From Variovorax sp. UMC13 (GTDB lineage Bacteria > Pseudomonadota > Gammaproteobacteria > Burkholderiales > Burkholderiaceae_C), in contig NZ_LZZW01000014.1 in NCBI RefSeq assembly GCF_014170375.1, forward strand, positions 91,709-155,708: a stretch of DNA of 64,000 bases. Reading direction: 5' to 3'. Shown here one piece after another: positions 9,698 through 19,192 of this stretch. Every line of letters starts with the position of its first letter. Within the stretch, counting starts at the first letter, position 1. The position numbers were made by a program, and so were the translations under genes. The notes beneath the pieces were generated by a model. It searched no databases. It was not told the origin of the DNA and saw nothing but the letters and a program-made list of their open reading frames with translations.

Positions 9698-10579
9698 TCA
9701 GTATTGAACCTTTTTCTCGACGTAGCGGAATTGCACGACCGTGAGCGCCACGACGATGAGCATCAGCACCACCGACTGGGCCGCCGAACCGCCAAGGTCC
9801 ATGGCCTTGAAGCCGTCGTAGTAGACCTTGTAGACCAGGATCGCGGTGTCCTTGCCCGGGCCGCCCTGGGTGGCCGCATCGACGATCGCGAAGGTGTCGA
9901 AGAAGGCGTAGACCACGTTGATCACCAGCAGGAAGAAGGTGGTGGGCGACAGCAGCGGGAACTGCACCGTCCAGAAGCGGCGCCACGGGCGCGCGCCGTC
10001 GATGGCGGCGGCTTCGATCAGCGACTTCGGGATCGACTGCAGGCCGGCCAGGAAGAACAGGAAGTTGTAGGAGATCTGCTTCCAGACCGAGGCCATCACG
10101 ATCAGCGTCATGGCGTGGCCGGAGTCCAGCAGATGGTTCCAGTTGATGCCGATCTTGCCCAGCGCATAGGCCACCACGCCCAGCGAGGGCGAGAACATGA
10201 ACACCCACAGCACGGCCGCGACGGCGGGGGCCACGGCGTAGGGCAGGATCAGCATGGTCTTGTAGAAGGTGCCGCCGCGCACCACGCGGTCGGCGAACAC
10301 CGCCAGCATCAGCGACAGGCTGATGCCGATGCTGGCGACCAGCACCGAGAAGAATGCAGTGGTCTTGAAGGACTCGACGTAGCTCGGGTCGTCGAACAGC
10401 TGCCTGAAGTTGTCGAAGCCGACGAACTCGATGGACGTGCCGAAGGGGTCCTGCTGCTGCAGCGACTGCAGCAAGGCCTGCGCTGCAGGCCAGAAGAAGA
10501 ACACCAGGATCACCGCCATTTGGGGTGTCAGGAGCAGCCACGGCAACCAGCCGGAGCGAAAGAAAACGCGTTTTTCCAT
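9698..10579 (-). CDS. ugpA: sn-Glycerol-3-phosphate ABC transporter permease
   Basis: 293-residue MalF/UgpA-type permease. The N-terminus [17 protein letters not shown] leads into the first of six helices, and the EAA loop reads [16 protein letters not shown] near 208. It partners with UgpE. It lies 153 bases downstream of ugpB; that gap contains a strong hairpin, as is often seen between a highly made binding protein and its permeases. Family and order (B-A-E-C-Q) match the classic ugp operon. Confidence 0.93.
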   Translation of the reverse strand: MEKRVFFRSGWLPWLLLTPQMAVILVFFFWPAAQALLQSLQQQDPFGTSIEFVGFDNFRQLFDDPSYVESFKTTAFFSVLVASIGISLSLMLAVFADRVVRGGTFYKTMLILPYAVAPAVAAVLWVFMFSPSLGVVAYALGKIGINWNHLLDSGHAMTLIVMASVWKQISYNFLFFLAGLQSIPKSLIEAAAIDGARPWRRFWTVQFPLLSPTTFFLLVINVVYAFFDTFAIVDAATQGGPGKDTAILVYKVYYDGFKAMDLGGSAAQSVVLMLIVVALTVVQFRYVEKKVQY

Positions 10580-10669
10580 AGGGACCCTGGATAAAAGAAA
10601 ACCCGCCGGGCTCGAAAGCGCGGCGGGCAGAGTCTACTGTGGCGCAAGCCCCCCTCTCACCGGAAGGAA

Positions 10670-10692
10670 CCCTTCCCGCTCGGCGGGGAGGG
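10670..10692 (-). promoter_or_regulatory. Intercistronic hairpin between ugpB and ugpA
   Basis: CCCTTCCCGC (10670-10679) can pair with GCGGGGAGGG (10683-10692) across a TCG loop, with one T-G wobble. No T-run follows on the minus strand, so it is more likely an mRNA-stabilising or partial attenuating hairpin after ugpB than a full terminator. Confidence 0.5.
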
Positions 10693-10732
10693 CAGGGTGG
10701 GGTGCGAGGGGGCGGCGAATGCCGCAAAGGCG

Positions 10733-12043
10733 TCAGCCCTTGTTGGCTTTCTGGAAGCGCTCGAGCTGCTCGTTGCCGCGCTTGACGATCGAGTCCAGGG
10801 CTTCCTTGGCGGTCTTCTTGCCGTTCCAGACCTGTTCGAGTTCTTCGTCCTCGATGGCGCGGATCTGCACGTAGTTGCCCAGGCGGATGCCGCGGCTCTT
10901 GTCGGTCACCTTGCGGATCATCTGCGTCACGGCGACGTCGGTGCCCGGGTTCTGCTTGTAGAAGCCCGATTCCTCGGTCAGCTTGTACGAGGCGGTGGTG
11001 ACGGGCAGGTAGCCGGTGCGCTTGTGGCTGGCGGACTGCACTTCAGGCGTCGAGATGAAGCTGAAGAACTTGGCCACGCCCTTGTACTCCTCGGCCTTCT
11101 TGCCCGACATGACCCACAGGCTGGCGCCGCCGATCACGGTGTTCTGCGGTGCGCCCGGCACGTCCGGGTAGTAGGGCAGCGGGGCCAGGCCGTAGGCGAA
11201 CTTGGCGTTCTTGGCCACGTTGCCGTAGAAGCCCGAGGAGGTGTTGATCATCGCGCACTCGCCCGACACGAACGAGGCCTCGGGCACGTTGCCGCGGCCC
11301 TTGTAGACGAACAGGCCCTGCTTGGCCATGTTGGCCAGGTTCTCGATGTGGCGCACATGCAGCGGCGAATCGACCTTCAGGCGGGCGTCCAGGCCCTGCA
11401 GGCCGTTGGCCTTGGAGGCGAACTCGACGTTGTGCCAGGCCGAGAAGCTCTCGACCTGGGTCCAGTTCTGCCATGCGGTGGTGAACGGGCACTTGTGGCC
11501 GCTGGCCTTGAGCTTGGCGGCTGCGGCCACCACTTCGGGCCAGGTCGCCGGCGCCTTGTCGGTGGGCAGGCCGGCCGCCTTGAAGGCGTCCTTGTTGAAA
11601 TAGAAGATGGTGGTCGAGCTGTTGAAGGGGAAGCTCAGCATCTGGCCGTTGGGGGCCGTGTAGTAGCCGGCCACGGCGGGGATGTAGGCGGCCGGGTCGA
11701 ACTTCTCGCCCGCGTCCTTCATGACCTGGCCCACCGGGATGACCGCGCCCTTGCTGGCCTGCATGGTGGCGGTGCCCACCTCGAACACCTGCAGGATGTG
11801 CGGCGCGTTGCCGGCGCGGAAGGCGGCGATCGACGCGGTCATCGATTCGTCGTACGTGCCCTTGAAGGTCGGCACGATCTTGTAGTCCTTCTGGCTTTCG
11901 TTGAACTGCTTGGCGAGGTCGTTGACCCACTCGTTGTTGACCGCGGTCATCGAGTGCCACCACTGGATCTCGGTCTGCGCTTGCGCCGTGTTGAACAGTG
12001 TTGCCGCGAGCGCCGAGGCCAAGGCGAGCGTTTTGAATCGCAT
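10733..12043 (-). CDS. ugpB: sn-Glycerol-3-phosphate-binding periplasmic protein
   Basis: 436-residue periplasmic binding protein of extracellular solute-binding family 1. The Sec signal peptide starts MRFKTLALASALAATLF with cleavage after AQA (residue about 22). The mature part begins TEIQWWHSM, typical of UgpB, and contains the ligand-site regions FKGTYDESM and PFNSSTTIFYFN. I chose the ATG at 12043, with GGAG a few bases upstream, over a frame extending 48 codons further that would hide the signal peptide. It is first gene of the operon and divergent from serA across 252 bases. ugp genes are PhoB-regulated in E. coli; I saw only a weak Pho-box-like match here. Confidence 0.94.
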   Translation of the reverse strand: MRFKTLALASALAATLFNTAQAQTEIQWWHSMTAVNNEWVNDLAKQFNESQKDYKIVPTFKGTYDESMTASIAAFRAGNAPHILQVFEVGTATMQASKGAVIPVGQVMKDAGEKFDPAAYIPAVAGYYTAPNGQMLSFPFNSSTTIFYFNKDAFKAAGLPTDKAPATWPEVVAAAAKLKASGHKCPFTTAWQNWTQVESFSAWHNVEFASKANGLQGLDARLKVDSPLHVRHIENLANMAKQGLFVYKGRGNVPEASFVSGECAMINTSSGFYGNVAKNAKFAYGLAPLPYYPDVPGAPQNTVIGGASLWVMSGKKAEEYKGVAKFFSFISTPEVQSASHKRTGYLPVTTASYKLTEESGFYKQNPGTDVAVTQMIRKVTDKSRGIRLGNYVQIRAIEDEELEQVWNGKKTAKEALDSIVKRGNEQLERFQKANKG

Positions 12044-12295
12044 GAAGACTCCTGATGGGATTTTGAAAGCAGAAAGAAGCGCGAATGGTAGACCGTGCTT
12101 GATCGTAGGTCGTGCCTGTGACACAACCGCGTCATGTTTGTCGCACGGGGGTGTCGGCCGCGCCAAGCGGGGAAACCCTTTTGGCACCCGGGGCGGGGCC
12201 CGGCGGACGCTCTGCTGCGCTGCACCATGCTAGCATCGTCGTCCTCCTTTTCAGCGCTGTCTTGCGAGCGGATCGCAGGGCTTTCGCGACCTCTC

Positions 12296-13525
12296 ATGAG
12301 CAAGACCTCCCTCGACAAAAGCAAGATCAAGTTCCTTCTGCTCGAAGGTGTGCATCCCTCGGCGATCGAGGTTCTCAAGGCCGCCGGCTACTCGCAGATC
12401 GAGACCCTGCCCAAGGCGCTGCAGGGCGAGGAACTCAAGGCCAAGCTGGCCGACGTCCATTTCCTCGGCATCCGTTCGCAGAGCAAGCTCACGGCCGACG
12501 TGCTGTCGGCGGCGCCCAAGCTGGTCGCGGTCGGCTGCTTCTGCATCGGCACCAACCAGGTCGACCTCAACGCGGCGCGCGAGCGTGGCGTGGCGGTGTT
12601 CAACGCGCCGTATTCCAACACCCGCTCGGTGGCCGAGCTGGTGCTGGCCGAAGCCATCCTGCTGCTGCGCGGCATTCCCGCCAAGAACGCGCTGGTGCAC
12701 CGCGGCGGCTGGATGAAGTCGGCCGCCCAGTCGCACGAGATCCGCGGCAAGACGCTGGGCATCGTGGGCTATGGCTCGATCGGCACCCAGCTGTCGGTGC
12801 TGGCCGAGGGCCTGGGCATGCACGTGGCCTTCTACGACGTGGTGAGCAAGCTGCCGCTGGGCAACGCGCGCCAGGTGCCCAAGCTGCACGACCTGCTGGC
12901 CCAGAGCGACATCGTGAGCCTGCACGTGCCCGAGCTGGCGTCCACCAAGTGGATGATCGGCCCGGCCGAGATCGCGGCCATGAAGCCGGGCGGCATCCTG
13001 ATCAATGCGGCGCGCGGCACGGTGGTCGACATCGACGCGCTGGCCGAAGGCGTCAAGAGCGGCAAGCTGTGGGGCGCGGCCATCGACGTGTTCCCGGTCG
13101 AGCCCGGCAGCAACAACGAGGAGTTCCAGTCGCCGCTGCGCGGCCTGGACAACGTGATCCTCACGCCGCACATCGGCGGCTCGACGATGGAGGCGCAGGC
13201 CAACATCGGCGGCGAGGTGGCCGAGAAGCTGGTCAAGTACAGCGACAACGGCACCTCGATCTCCTCGGTCAACTTCCCCGAGGTGGCGCTGCCCGCGCAC
13301 CCGGGCAAGCACCGGCTGCTGCACATCCACCACAACGTGCCGGGCGTGCTGTCGGAGATCAACAAGATCTTCTCGGACAACCAGATCAACATCGCTTCCC
13401 AATACCTGCAGACCAACGAGAAGGTCGGCTACGTGGTCACCGACATCGATGCGGCCTCGTCCGACCTGGCGCTCGAGAAGCTCGCGCAGGTGCCCGGCAC
13501 CATCCGCAGCCGGGTCCTTTTCTGA
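12296..13525 (+). CDS. serA: D-3-phosphoglycerate dehydrogenase
   Basis: 409-residue NAD-dependent enzyme that starts serine synthesis by oxidising 3-phosphoglycerate. Substrate domain 1-105, Rossmann domain with GIVGYGSIGTQLS (about 155-167), the catalytic Arg-Glu-His set with the histidine in TPHIGGSTMEAQ, and a C-terminal ACT domain (from about 335, HHNVPGVLSEIN) that mediates serine feedback inhibition in the E. coli-type enzyme (410 residues). The ATG at 12296 gives MSKTSLDKSKIK; the open frame extends 54 codons upstream but that part has no homology. A hairpin follows the stop codon. Confidence 0.95.
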   Translation: MSKTSLDKSKIKFLLLEGVHPSAIEVLKAAGYSQIETLPKALQGEELKAKLADVHFLGIRSQSKLTADVLSAAPKLVAVGCFCIGTNQVDLNAARERGVAVFNAPYSNTRSVAELVLAEAILLLRGIPAKNALVHRGGWMKSAAQSHEIRGKTLGIVGYGSIGTQLSVLAEGLGMHVAFYDVVSKLPLGNARQVPKLHDLLAQSDIVSLHVPELASTKWMIGPAEIAAMKPGGILINAARGTVVDIDALAEGVKSGKLWGAAIDVFPVEPGSNNEEFQSPLRGLDNVILTPHIGGSTMEAQANIGGEVAEKLVKYSDNGTSISSVNFPEVALPAHPGKHRLLHIHHNVPGVLSEINKIFSDNQINIASQYLQTNEKVGYVVTDIDAASSDLALEKLAQVPGTIRSRVLF

Positions 13526-13529
13526 GCCC

Positions 13530-13551
13530 TCAGCGCCGGCTTCGGCGCTGA
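13530..13551 (+). terminator. Hairpin after serA, possible terminator
   Basis: TCAGCGCC and GGCGCTGA pair perfectly around the loop GGCTTC, 4 bases after the serA stop. It is followed by CTTAAAATC instead of a T-run, so termination is uncertain. The TAAAAT at 13554-13559 may serve as the -10 box for the next gene. Confidence 0.4.
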
Positions 13552-13607
13552 CTTAAAATCTCGGGCCCGGTTCAAGGGCGCGCAGCGTCCTGCCGAGGTG
13601 CTCCCCG

Positions 13608-16600
13608 ATGAACGCTCCGATCGCGCTGACTGCGTTGTTGACGCAGGCCGCAGAGCCTGCCCGACTGCGCGAGATTCCGTACAACTACACCAGCTTCTCC
13701 GACCGGGAGATCGTGATCCGCCTGCTGGGCGAACGCGGCTGGGCCCTGCTGCAGTCGCTGCGCGACGAGCGGCGCACCGGCCGCTCGGCCCGCATGCTCT
13801 ACGAGGTGCTGGGCGACATCTGGGTGGTGCAGCGCAACCCCTACCTGGTCGACGACCTGCTGGACAACCCGCGCCGCCGCGGCCAGCTGGTGGATGCGCT
13901 CAAGCACCGGCTGGGCGAGGTCGCCAAGCGCCGCACCCCCGACGTCGACGCCCAGCGCGACCTGCTGGTCGGTGAGCTGACCGCCCTGGTGGCGCAGGCC
14001 ATCGCCGCCTTCGACACCATGTTCCGCGACGTCGCCGCGCTGCGCCGCAAGGCCACGCGCGCCTTCGGCCGGCTCACCGCCAAGGACAACGTCAAGTTCG
14101 ACGGCCTGTCGCGCGTGTCGCATGTCACCGACGCCACCGACTGGCGCGTGGAGTACCCCTTCGTGGTGCTGTGCCCCGACACCGAGGCCGAGATGGCGCT
14201 GCTGGTCAAGGGCTGCATCGAACTGGGCCTGACCATCATCCCGCGCGGCGGCGGCACCGGCTACACCGGTGGCGCGATCCCGCTGACCTGGAACAGCGCG
14301 GTCATCAACACCGAGAAGCTCGAGGCCATGACCGAGGTCGAGTTCATGTCGCTGCCGGGCCTCGAGGCGCCCGTGCCCACCGTCTGGACCGAGGCCGGCG
14401 TGGTCACCCAGCGCGTGGCCGACGCGGCCGAGCGCGCGGGCTACGTGTTCGCGGTCGACCCGACCTCGGCCGAAGCCTCCTGCGTGGGCGGCAACGTCGC
14501 GATGAACGCGGGCGGCAAGAAGGCCGTGCTGTGGGGCACGGCGCTGGACAACCTGGCCTCCTGGCGCATGGTGACGCCGCAGGCCGAATGGCTCGAGGTC
14601 ACGCGCATTGGCCACAACCTGGGCAAGATCCACGACGCCGAGCGCGCCGTGTTCGAGCTGCAGTACTTTGCGGCCGACGGCAAGACCAGGCTGCGCACCG
14701 AAACCCTCGACATCCCGGGCAAGACCTTCCGCAAGGAAGGCCTGGGCAAGGACGTGACCGACAAGTTCCTCTCGGGCCTGCCGGGCATCCAGAAGGAGGG
14801 CTGCGACGGCCTGATCACCAGCTGCCGCTGGGTGGTGCACAAGATGCCCGCGCACACCCGCACCGTGTGCCTGGAGTTCTTCGGCAACGCCAAGGACGCG
14901 GTCCCCAGCATTGTCGAGATCAAGGACTTCATGTTCGCCGAGCAGAAGCGCTCGGGCGTGCTGCTCGCGGGTCTGGAGCACCTGGACGACCGCTACCTCA
15001 AGGCGGTCGGCTACGCCACCAAGTCGAAAAAGCACGGCGGCCTGCCGAAGATGGTGCTGTTCGGCGACATCGCGGGCGACGACGCCGATGCGGTGGCGCG
15101 CGTCACCTCCGAAGTGGTGCGCATCGCGAACTCGCGCAGCGGCGAGGGCTTCATCGCCATCAGCCCCGAGGCGCGCAAGAAGTTCTGGCTCGACCGCAAG
15201 CGCACGGCCGCCATCAGCAAGCACACCAACGCCTTCAAGATCAACGAGGACGTGGTGATCCCGCTGCCGCGCATGGCCGAGTACACCGACGGCATCGAGC
15301 GCATCAACATCGAGCTCTCGCTGCAGAACAAGCTGGCCTTCGCCGACGCGCTCGAGGCCTTCTTCCTGCGCGGCAACCTGCCGCTGGGCAAGAGCGACGA
15401 CGCCAACGACATCCCCTCGGCCGAGCTGCTGGAGGACCGCGTGGCGCAGGCCGTGACCCTGGTGCAGGAGGTGCGCGCGCTGTGGGCCGGCTGGCTGCAG
15501 GATGTCGACGCGCTGTTCCCTCGCCTGCAGGACCACACGCTGCGCGCGAGCTGGAAGACCCAGATCCGCCAGCCGCTGCAGGCCATCTTCAGCGGCGCCG
15601 AGTTCGCGCCGATCCTGGCCGAGTGCGCGGCCATCCACCAGCGCGTGCTCAAGGGCCGCGTGTGGGTCGCGCTGCACATGCACGCGGGCGACGGCAACGT
15701 CCACACCAACCTGCCGGTCAACAGCGACAACTACGAAATGCTGCAGACCGCCCATGCGGCGGTGGTGCGCATCATGGCGCTGGCGCGCAGCCTCGACGGC
15801 GTGATCTCGGGCGAGCACGGCATCGGCATCACCAAGCTCGAGTTCCTGAGCGACGCCGAGCTGCAGCCCTTCACCGACTACAAGCAGCGGGTCGACCCTG
15901 AAGGCCGCTTCAACAAGGGCAAGCTGCTGCGCGGGGACTCGCCGGCCGCGCACGGGCTGCAGGCCGACCTCACCAACGCCTACACGCCCAGCTTCGGCCT
16001 CATGGGCCACGAGTCGCTGATCATGCAGCAGAGCGACATCGGCGCCATCGCCGACTCGGTCAAGGACTGCCTGCGCTGCGGCAAGTGCAAGCCGGTCTGC
16101 GCCACCCACGTGCCGCGCGCCAACCTGCTCTACAGCCCGCGCAACAAGATCCTCGCCACCTCGCTGCTGGTCGAGGCCTTCCTCTACGAGGAGCAGACCC
16201 GGCGCGGCGTGAGCATCAAGCACTGGCAGGAGTTCGAGGACGTGGCCGACCACTGCACGGTCTGCCACAAGTGCCTCACGCCCTGCCCGGTGAAGATCGA
16301 CTTCGGCGAGGTCTCGATGCACATGCGCAACCTGCTGCGCAAGATGGGCCAGAAGAGCTTCCGGCCCGGCAATGCCGCGGCCATGCTGTTCCTCAACGCG
16401 ACCAGCCCGCAGACCATCAAGGCCATGCGCATGGGCATGGTGGGCATCGGCTTCAAGGCGCAGCGCCTGGCCAACGACCTGCTGCGCCGCGTGGCGCGCA
16501 AGCAGACGGCCGCGCCGCCGGCCACGCTGGGGCCGGCGCCGATCAAGGAGCAGGTGATCCACTTCATCAACAAGAAGATGCCGGGCGGCCTGCCCAAGCA

Positions 16601-17486
16601 GACGGCACGCGCGCTGCTGGACATCGAGGATGCCGACTACGTGCCGATCATCCGCAACCCCAAGGCCACGACCTCGGAGACCGAGGCGGTGTTCTATTTC
16701 CCGGGCTGCGGCTCGGAGCGGCTGTTCTCGCAGGTGGGCCTGGCGACGCAGGCCATGCTGTGGCATGCGGGCGTGCAGACGGTGCTGCCGCCGGGCTACC
16801 TGTGCTGCGGCTATCCGCAGCGCGGCAGCGGCCAGTTCGACAAGGCCGAGAAGATGATCACCGACAACCGGGTGCTCTTCCACCGCGTGGCCAACACGCT
16901 CAACTACCTCGACATCAAGACCGTGGTGGTGAGCTGCGGCACCTGCTACGACCAGCTGCAGGGCTACCAGTTCGACAAGATCTTCCCGGGCTGCCGGATC
17001 ATCGACATCCACGAGTACCTGCTCGAGAAGGGCATCACCCTGGGCGATGCGGGCGGCGGCGGCTACCTGTACCACGACCCCTGCCACAGCCCGATGAAGC
17101 TGCAGGACCCGATGAAGACCGTCAAGGCGCTGGTGGGCGACAACGTGCTCAAGAACGACCGCTGCTGCGGCGAATCGGGCACCCTGGGCGTGACCCGGCC
17201 CGACATCTCGACCCAGATCCGCTTCCGCAAGGAAGAGGAGCTCAAGAAGGGCGAGGCCGCGCTGCGCGACAGCGGCAAGGTCGCGGCCCAGGGCAACGTG
17301 AAGATCCTCACCAGCTGCCCCAGCTGCCTGCAGGGCCTCTCGCGCTACGGCAACGACCTGAACAACGGTCTGCTCGAAGCCGACTACATCGTGGTGGAAA
17401 TGGCCAACCAGATCCTGGGCGAGCAGTGGCTGCCGGAGTACGTCGCGGCCGCGAACAGCGGCGGCATCGAGCGGGTCCTGGTATGA
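13608..17486 (+). CDS. DUF3683 FAD-linked oxidoreductase with 4Fe-4S and CCG domains (D-lactate/glycolate-oxidase-like)
   Basis: 1292-residue multidomain redox enzyme. Order: DUF3683 (about 10-120), FAD-binding PCMH domain (about 175-400, with [17 protein letters not shown]), FAD-oxidase C-terminal domain (His690 in [10 protein letters not shown] and [13 protein letters not shown]), two ferredoxin-type clusters (Cys821 [11 protein letters not shown]; Cys883 [12 protein letters not shown]), and CCG repeats as in heterodisulfide reductase subunits (Cys1110 [14 protein letters not shown] at 1186, CPSCLQGL). It resembles glycolate oxidase subunits GlcD and GlcF joined in one chain. Electrons would pass from a 2-hydroxyacid via FAD and Fe-S to quinone; the substrate is not known. 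It heads a cluster with ubiquinone genes and overlaps the HIT gene by 4 bases. Confidence 0.88.
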   Translation: MNAPIALTALLTQAAEPARLREIPYNYTSFSDREIVIRLLGERGWALLQSLRDERRTGRSARMLYEVLGDIWVVQRNPYLVDDLLDNPRRRGQLVDALKHRLGEVAKRRTPDVDAQRDLLVGELTALVAQAIAAFDTMFRDVAALRRKATRAFGRLTAKDNVKFDGLSRVSHVTDATDWRVEYPFVVLCPDTEAEMALLVKGCIELGLTIIPRGGGTGYTGGAIPLTWNSAVINTEKLEAMTEVEFMSLPGLEAPVPTVWTEAGVVTQRVADAAERAGYVFAVDPTSAEASCVGGNVAMNAGGKKAVLWGTALDNLASWRMVTPQAEWLEVTRIGHNLGKIHDAERAVFELQYFAADGKTRLRTETLDIPGKTFRKEGLGKDVTDKFLSGLPGIQKEGCDGLITSCRWVVHKMPAHTRTVCLEFFGNAKDAVPSIVEIKDFMFAEQKRSGVLLAGLEHLDDRYLKAVGYATKSKKHGGLPKMVLFGDIAGDDADAVARVTSEVVRIANSRSGEGFIAISPEARKKFWLDRKRTAAISKHTNAFKINEDVVIPLPRMAEYTDGIERINIELSLQNKLAFADALEAFFLRGNLPLGKSDDANDIPSAELLEDRVAQAVTLVQEVRALWAGWLQDVDALFPRLQDHTLRASWKTQIRQPLQAIFSGAEFAPILAECAAIHQRVLKGRVWVALHMHAGDGNVHTNLPVNSDNYEMLQTAHAAVVRIMALARSLDGVISGEHGIGITKLEFLSDAELQPFTDYKQRVDPEGRFNKGKLLRGDSPAAHGLQADLTNAYTPSFGLMGHESLIMQQSDIGAIADSVKDCLRCGKCKPVCATHVPRANLLYSPRNKILATSLLVEAFLYEEQTRRGVSIKHWQEFEDVADHCTVCHKCLTPCPVKIDFGEVSMHMRNLLRKMGQKSFRPGNAAAMLFLNATSPQTIKAMRMGMVGIGFKAQRLANDLLRRVARKQTAAPPATLGPAPIKEQVIHFINKKMPGGLPKQTARALLDIEDADYVPIIRNPKATTSETEAVFYFPGCGSERLFSQVGLATQAMLWHAGVQTVLPPGYLCCGYPQRGSGQFDKAEKMITDNRVLFHRVANTLNYLDIKTVVVSCGTCYDQLQGYQFDKIFPGCRIIDIHEYLLEKGITLGDAGGGGYLYHDPCHSPMKLQDPMKTVKALVGDNVLKNDRCCGESGTLGVTRPDISTQIRFRKEEELKKGEAALRDSGKVAAQGNVKILTSCPSCLQGLSRYGNDLNNGLLEADYIVVEMANQILGEQWLPEYVAAANSGGIERVLV

Positions 17487-17926
17487 CCGCAAAGCGCGAC
17501 GGCTGCGTGCTCTGCGAAACCTCGGGCGGCCGCCTGGTCTTCGAGGCGCCGCAGTTCCGCGTGATCCATGCCGAGGAGGCGGGCTTTCCCGCCTTCTACC
17601 GTGTGATCTGGCAATCGCACGCCGCGGAGTTCTCCGACCTGTCGAGCGCCGAACGGGCCGTCTGCATGGAGGCGGTGGCGATCGTCGAGCAGTGCCTGCG
17701 CGCGCATGTTTCGCCGGCCAAGATCAACCTGGCGGCGCTTGGCAACATGGTTGCGCACCTGCATTGGCACGTGATCGCGCGCTTCGACTGGGACACGCGC
17801 TTCCCGGCGCCCGTCTGGGCGACGGCGCAGCGAGATCGCGACGCCGGCAGGGAGGCGGGCGTCGCGGCGGCGCTGCCCGCGGCCGAGGCTGCGATGATCG
17901 CGGCACTCAGCAAAAGGACATCCTGA
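17483..17926 (+). CDS. HIT-family hydrolase
   Basis: 147-residue histidine-triad protein. The catalytic motif reads [10 protein letters not shown] (about 92-101), the HxHxH pattern used to split nucleoside phosphoramidates and dinucleoside polyphosphates. The N-terminus has a CVLC pair and a core typical of the betaproteobacterial HIT proteins found between the DUF3683 and DUF971 genes. The ATG overlaps the previous stop (ATGA), showing translational coupling. The natural substrate is unknown. Start and frame are secure because of the overlaps at both ends. Confidence 0.88.
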   Translation: MTAKRDGCVLCETSGGRLVFEAPQFRVIHAEEAGFPAFYRVIWQSHAAEFSDLSSAERAVCMEAVAIVEQCLRAHVSPAKINLAALGNMVAHLHWHVIARFDWDTRFPAPVWATAQRDRDAGREAGVAAALPAAEAAMIAALSKRTS

Positions 17927-18339
17927 TGGCAGGTCTGCACGCCGGCGCTCCGACGCCGCAATCGATCACGGTGCACAACAAATCGAAGGTGCTCGAGGTC
18001 GGCTTCTCCGACGGCGCGAGCTTTCGCATCCCCTTCGAGCTGATGCGCATCTACTCGCCCTCGGCCGAGGTGCAGGGCCACGGCCCGGGCGAGGAGGTGC
18101 TGCAGACCGGCAAGCGCGAGGTCGGCCTGCTCGAACTCGAGCCGGTGGGCAACTACGCGGTCAAGCCGGTGTTCACCGACGGCCACGAGAGCGGCATCTT
18201 CAGCTGGACACTGCTCTACGAACTGGGCCAGCAGCAGGAGGCCCTGTGGGCCGAGTACGAGCGGCGCCTGGCCGCCGCCGGCGTCGACCGCGACGCCCCG
18301 ATGGCGCCCAAGGGGGGCCACGGCTGCAGCAGCCACTGA
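17926..18339 (+). CDS. DUF971 protein (gamma-butyrobetaine hydroxylase-like N-terminal domain)
   Basis: 137-residue protein. The core VLEVGFSDGASFRIPFELMRIYSPSA and the segment VGNYAVKPVFTDGHESGIFSW are hallmarks of DUF971/GBBH-like N-terminal domains, which in eukaryotic hydroxylases bind zinc; the free-standing bacterial form has no proven function. A Gly/His/Cys C-terminal end (GGHGCSSH) could bind metal. The ATG overlaps the HIT stop by one base (TGATG). Its steady place beside ubiE in this group suggests a role in Fe-S or ubiquinone metabolism, which is inference. Confidence 0.85.
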   Translation: MAGLHAGAPTPQSITVHNKSKVLEVGFSDGASFRIPFELMRIYSPSAEVQGHGPGEEVLQTGKREVGLLELEPVGNYAVKPVFTDGHESGIFSWTLLYELGQQQEALWAEYERRLAAAGVDRDAPMAPKGGHGCSSH

Positions 18340-18382
18340 GCCCTTCCGGGGCAATGTCCGCCGTCGCTGCGGGGTCGTCCAC

Positions 18383-18410
18383 TTGATGGCAGGCGCTTCC
18401 GCCCTAACAT
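18383..18410 (+). promoter_or_regulatory. Putative promoter of ubiE
   Basis: TTGATG (18383-18388) and TAACAT (18405-18410) are spaced by 16 bases. The ubiE ATG begins only 7 bases after the -10 box, which would put the start of transcription at or very near the start codon. Confidence 0.45.
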
Positions 18411-18417
18411 CGGGTGC

Positions 18418-19149
18418 ATGAGCACCACCCACTTCGGTTTTGAGAACGTCGACGAAAGCGACAAGGCGCGCCGCGTGCGCGGCGTGTTCGACTCGGTCGC
18501 CACCCGCTACGACATCATGAACGACCTGATGTCCGCGGGCCTGCACCGCGCCTGGAAGGCGTACACCGTGATGGTGGCCAATGTCGGCGAGGGCTCGCGC
18601 GTGCTCGACATCGCGGGCGGCACCGGCGACCTCGCCCTGGCCTTCGCCAAGAAGGTCGGCGCTTCGGGCCAGGTGGTGCACACCGACATCAACGAGGCCA
18701 TGCTGAGCACCGGCCGCGACCGCCTGCTCGATGCCGGCGTGGTGCTGCCCACCATGGTCTGCGACGCCGAGAAGCTGCCCTTCGCCGACGGCCACTTCGA
18801 CGTCGTGACCGTGGCCTTCGGCCTGCGCAACATGACCCACAAGGACATCGCGCTCAAGGAGATGAACCGCGTGCTCAAGCCCGGCGGCAAGCTGCTGGTG
18901 CTGGAGTTCTCCCGGGTCGCGAAACCCCTGCAGAAGGCCTACGACTGGTACTCCTTCAACGTGCTGCCGCGGCTGGGCAAGCTGGTGGCCGGCGACGACG
19001 CCAGCTACCGCTACCTGGCCGAGTCGATCCGGATGCATCCGGCGCAGGAAGAGCTCAAGACCCTCATGAAAGAGGGTGGTTTCGGGCATGTGGACTATCA
19101 CAACATGACGGGTGGCGTGGCGGCCTTGCATGTTGGAATCAAGTGTTGA
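18418..19149 (+). CDS. ubiE: Ubiquinone/menaquinone C-methyltransferase
   Basis: 243-residue class I SAM methyltransferase that C-methylates 2-polyprenyl-6-methoxy-1,4-benzoquinol in ubiquinone synthesis. Motif I is [15 protein letters not shown] (about 62-76), and the family signatures [10 protein letters not shown] and [18 protein letters not shown] are present. The length and both UbiE signatures match E. coli UbiE (251). It lies 78 bases after the DUF971 gene and upstream of ubiJ and ubiB. No Shine-Dalgarno sequence is visible, in line with a leaderless transcript from the promoter just upstream. Confidence 0.96.
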   Translation: MSTTHFGFENVDESDKARRVRGVFDSVATRYDIMNDLMSAGLHRAWKAYTVMVANVGEGSRVLDIAGGTGDLALAFAKKVGASGQVVHTDINEAMLSTGRDRLLDAGVVLPTMVCDAEKLPFADGHFDVVTVAFGLRNMTHKDIALKEMNRVLKPGGKLLVLEFSRVAKPLQKAYDWYSFNVLPRLGKLVAGDDASYRYLAESIRMHPAQEELKTLMKEGGFGHVDYHNMTGGVAALHVGIKC

Positions 19150-19192
19150 ATTGACGATTGCATTGCCGTTTCTGGCGATCAGAGGAGACTTC

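Noticed and set aside
12110..12145. A Pho-box-like CTGTGAC...GCGTCAT near ugpB
   Set aside because: The two half-sites match the consensus poorly and the spacing is off, so I did not call PhoB control.
13572..17492. A 1306-codon open frame antisense to the DUF3683 oxidoreductase
   Set aside because: It mirrors the real gene exactly and its translation is rich in Arg, His, Val and Ala without any domain, as expected from third-position G/C in high-GC DNA.
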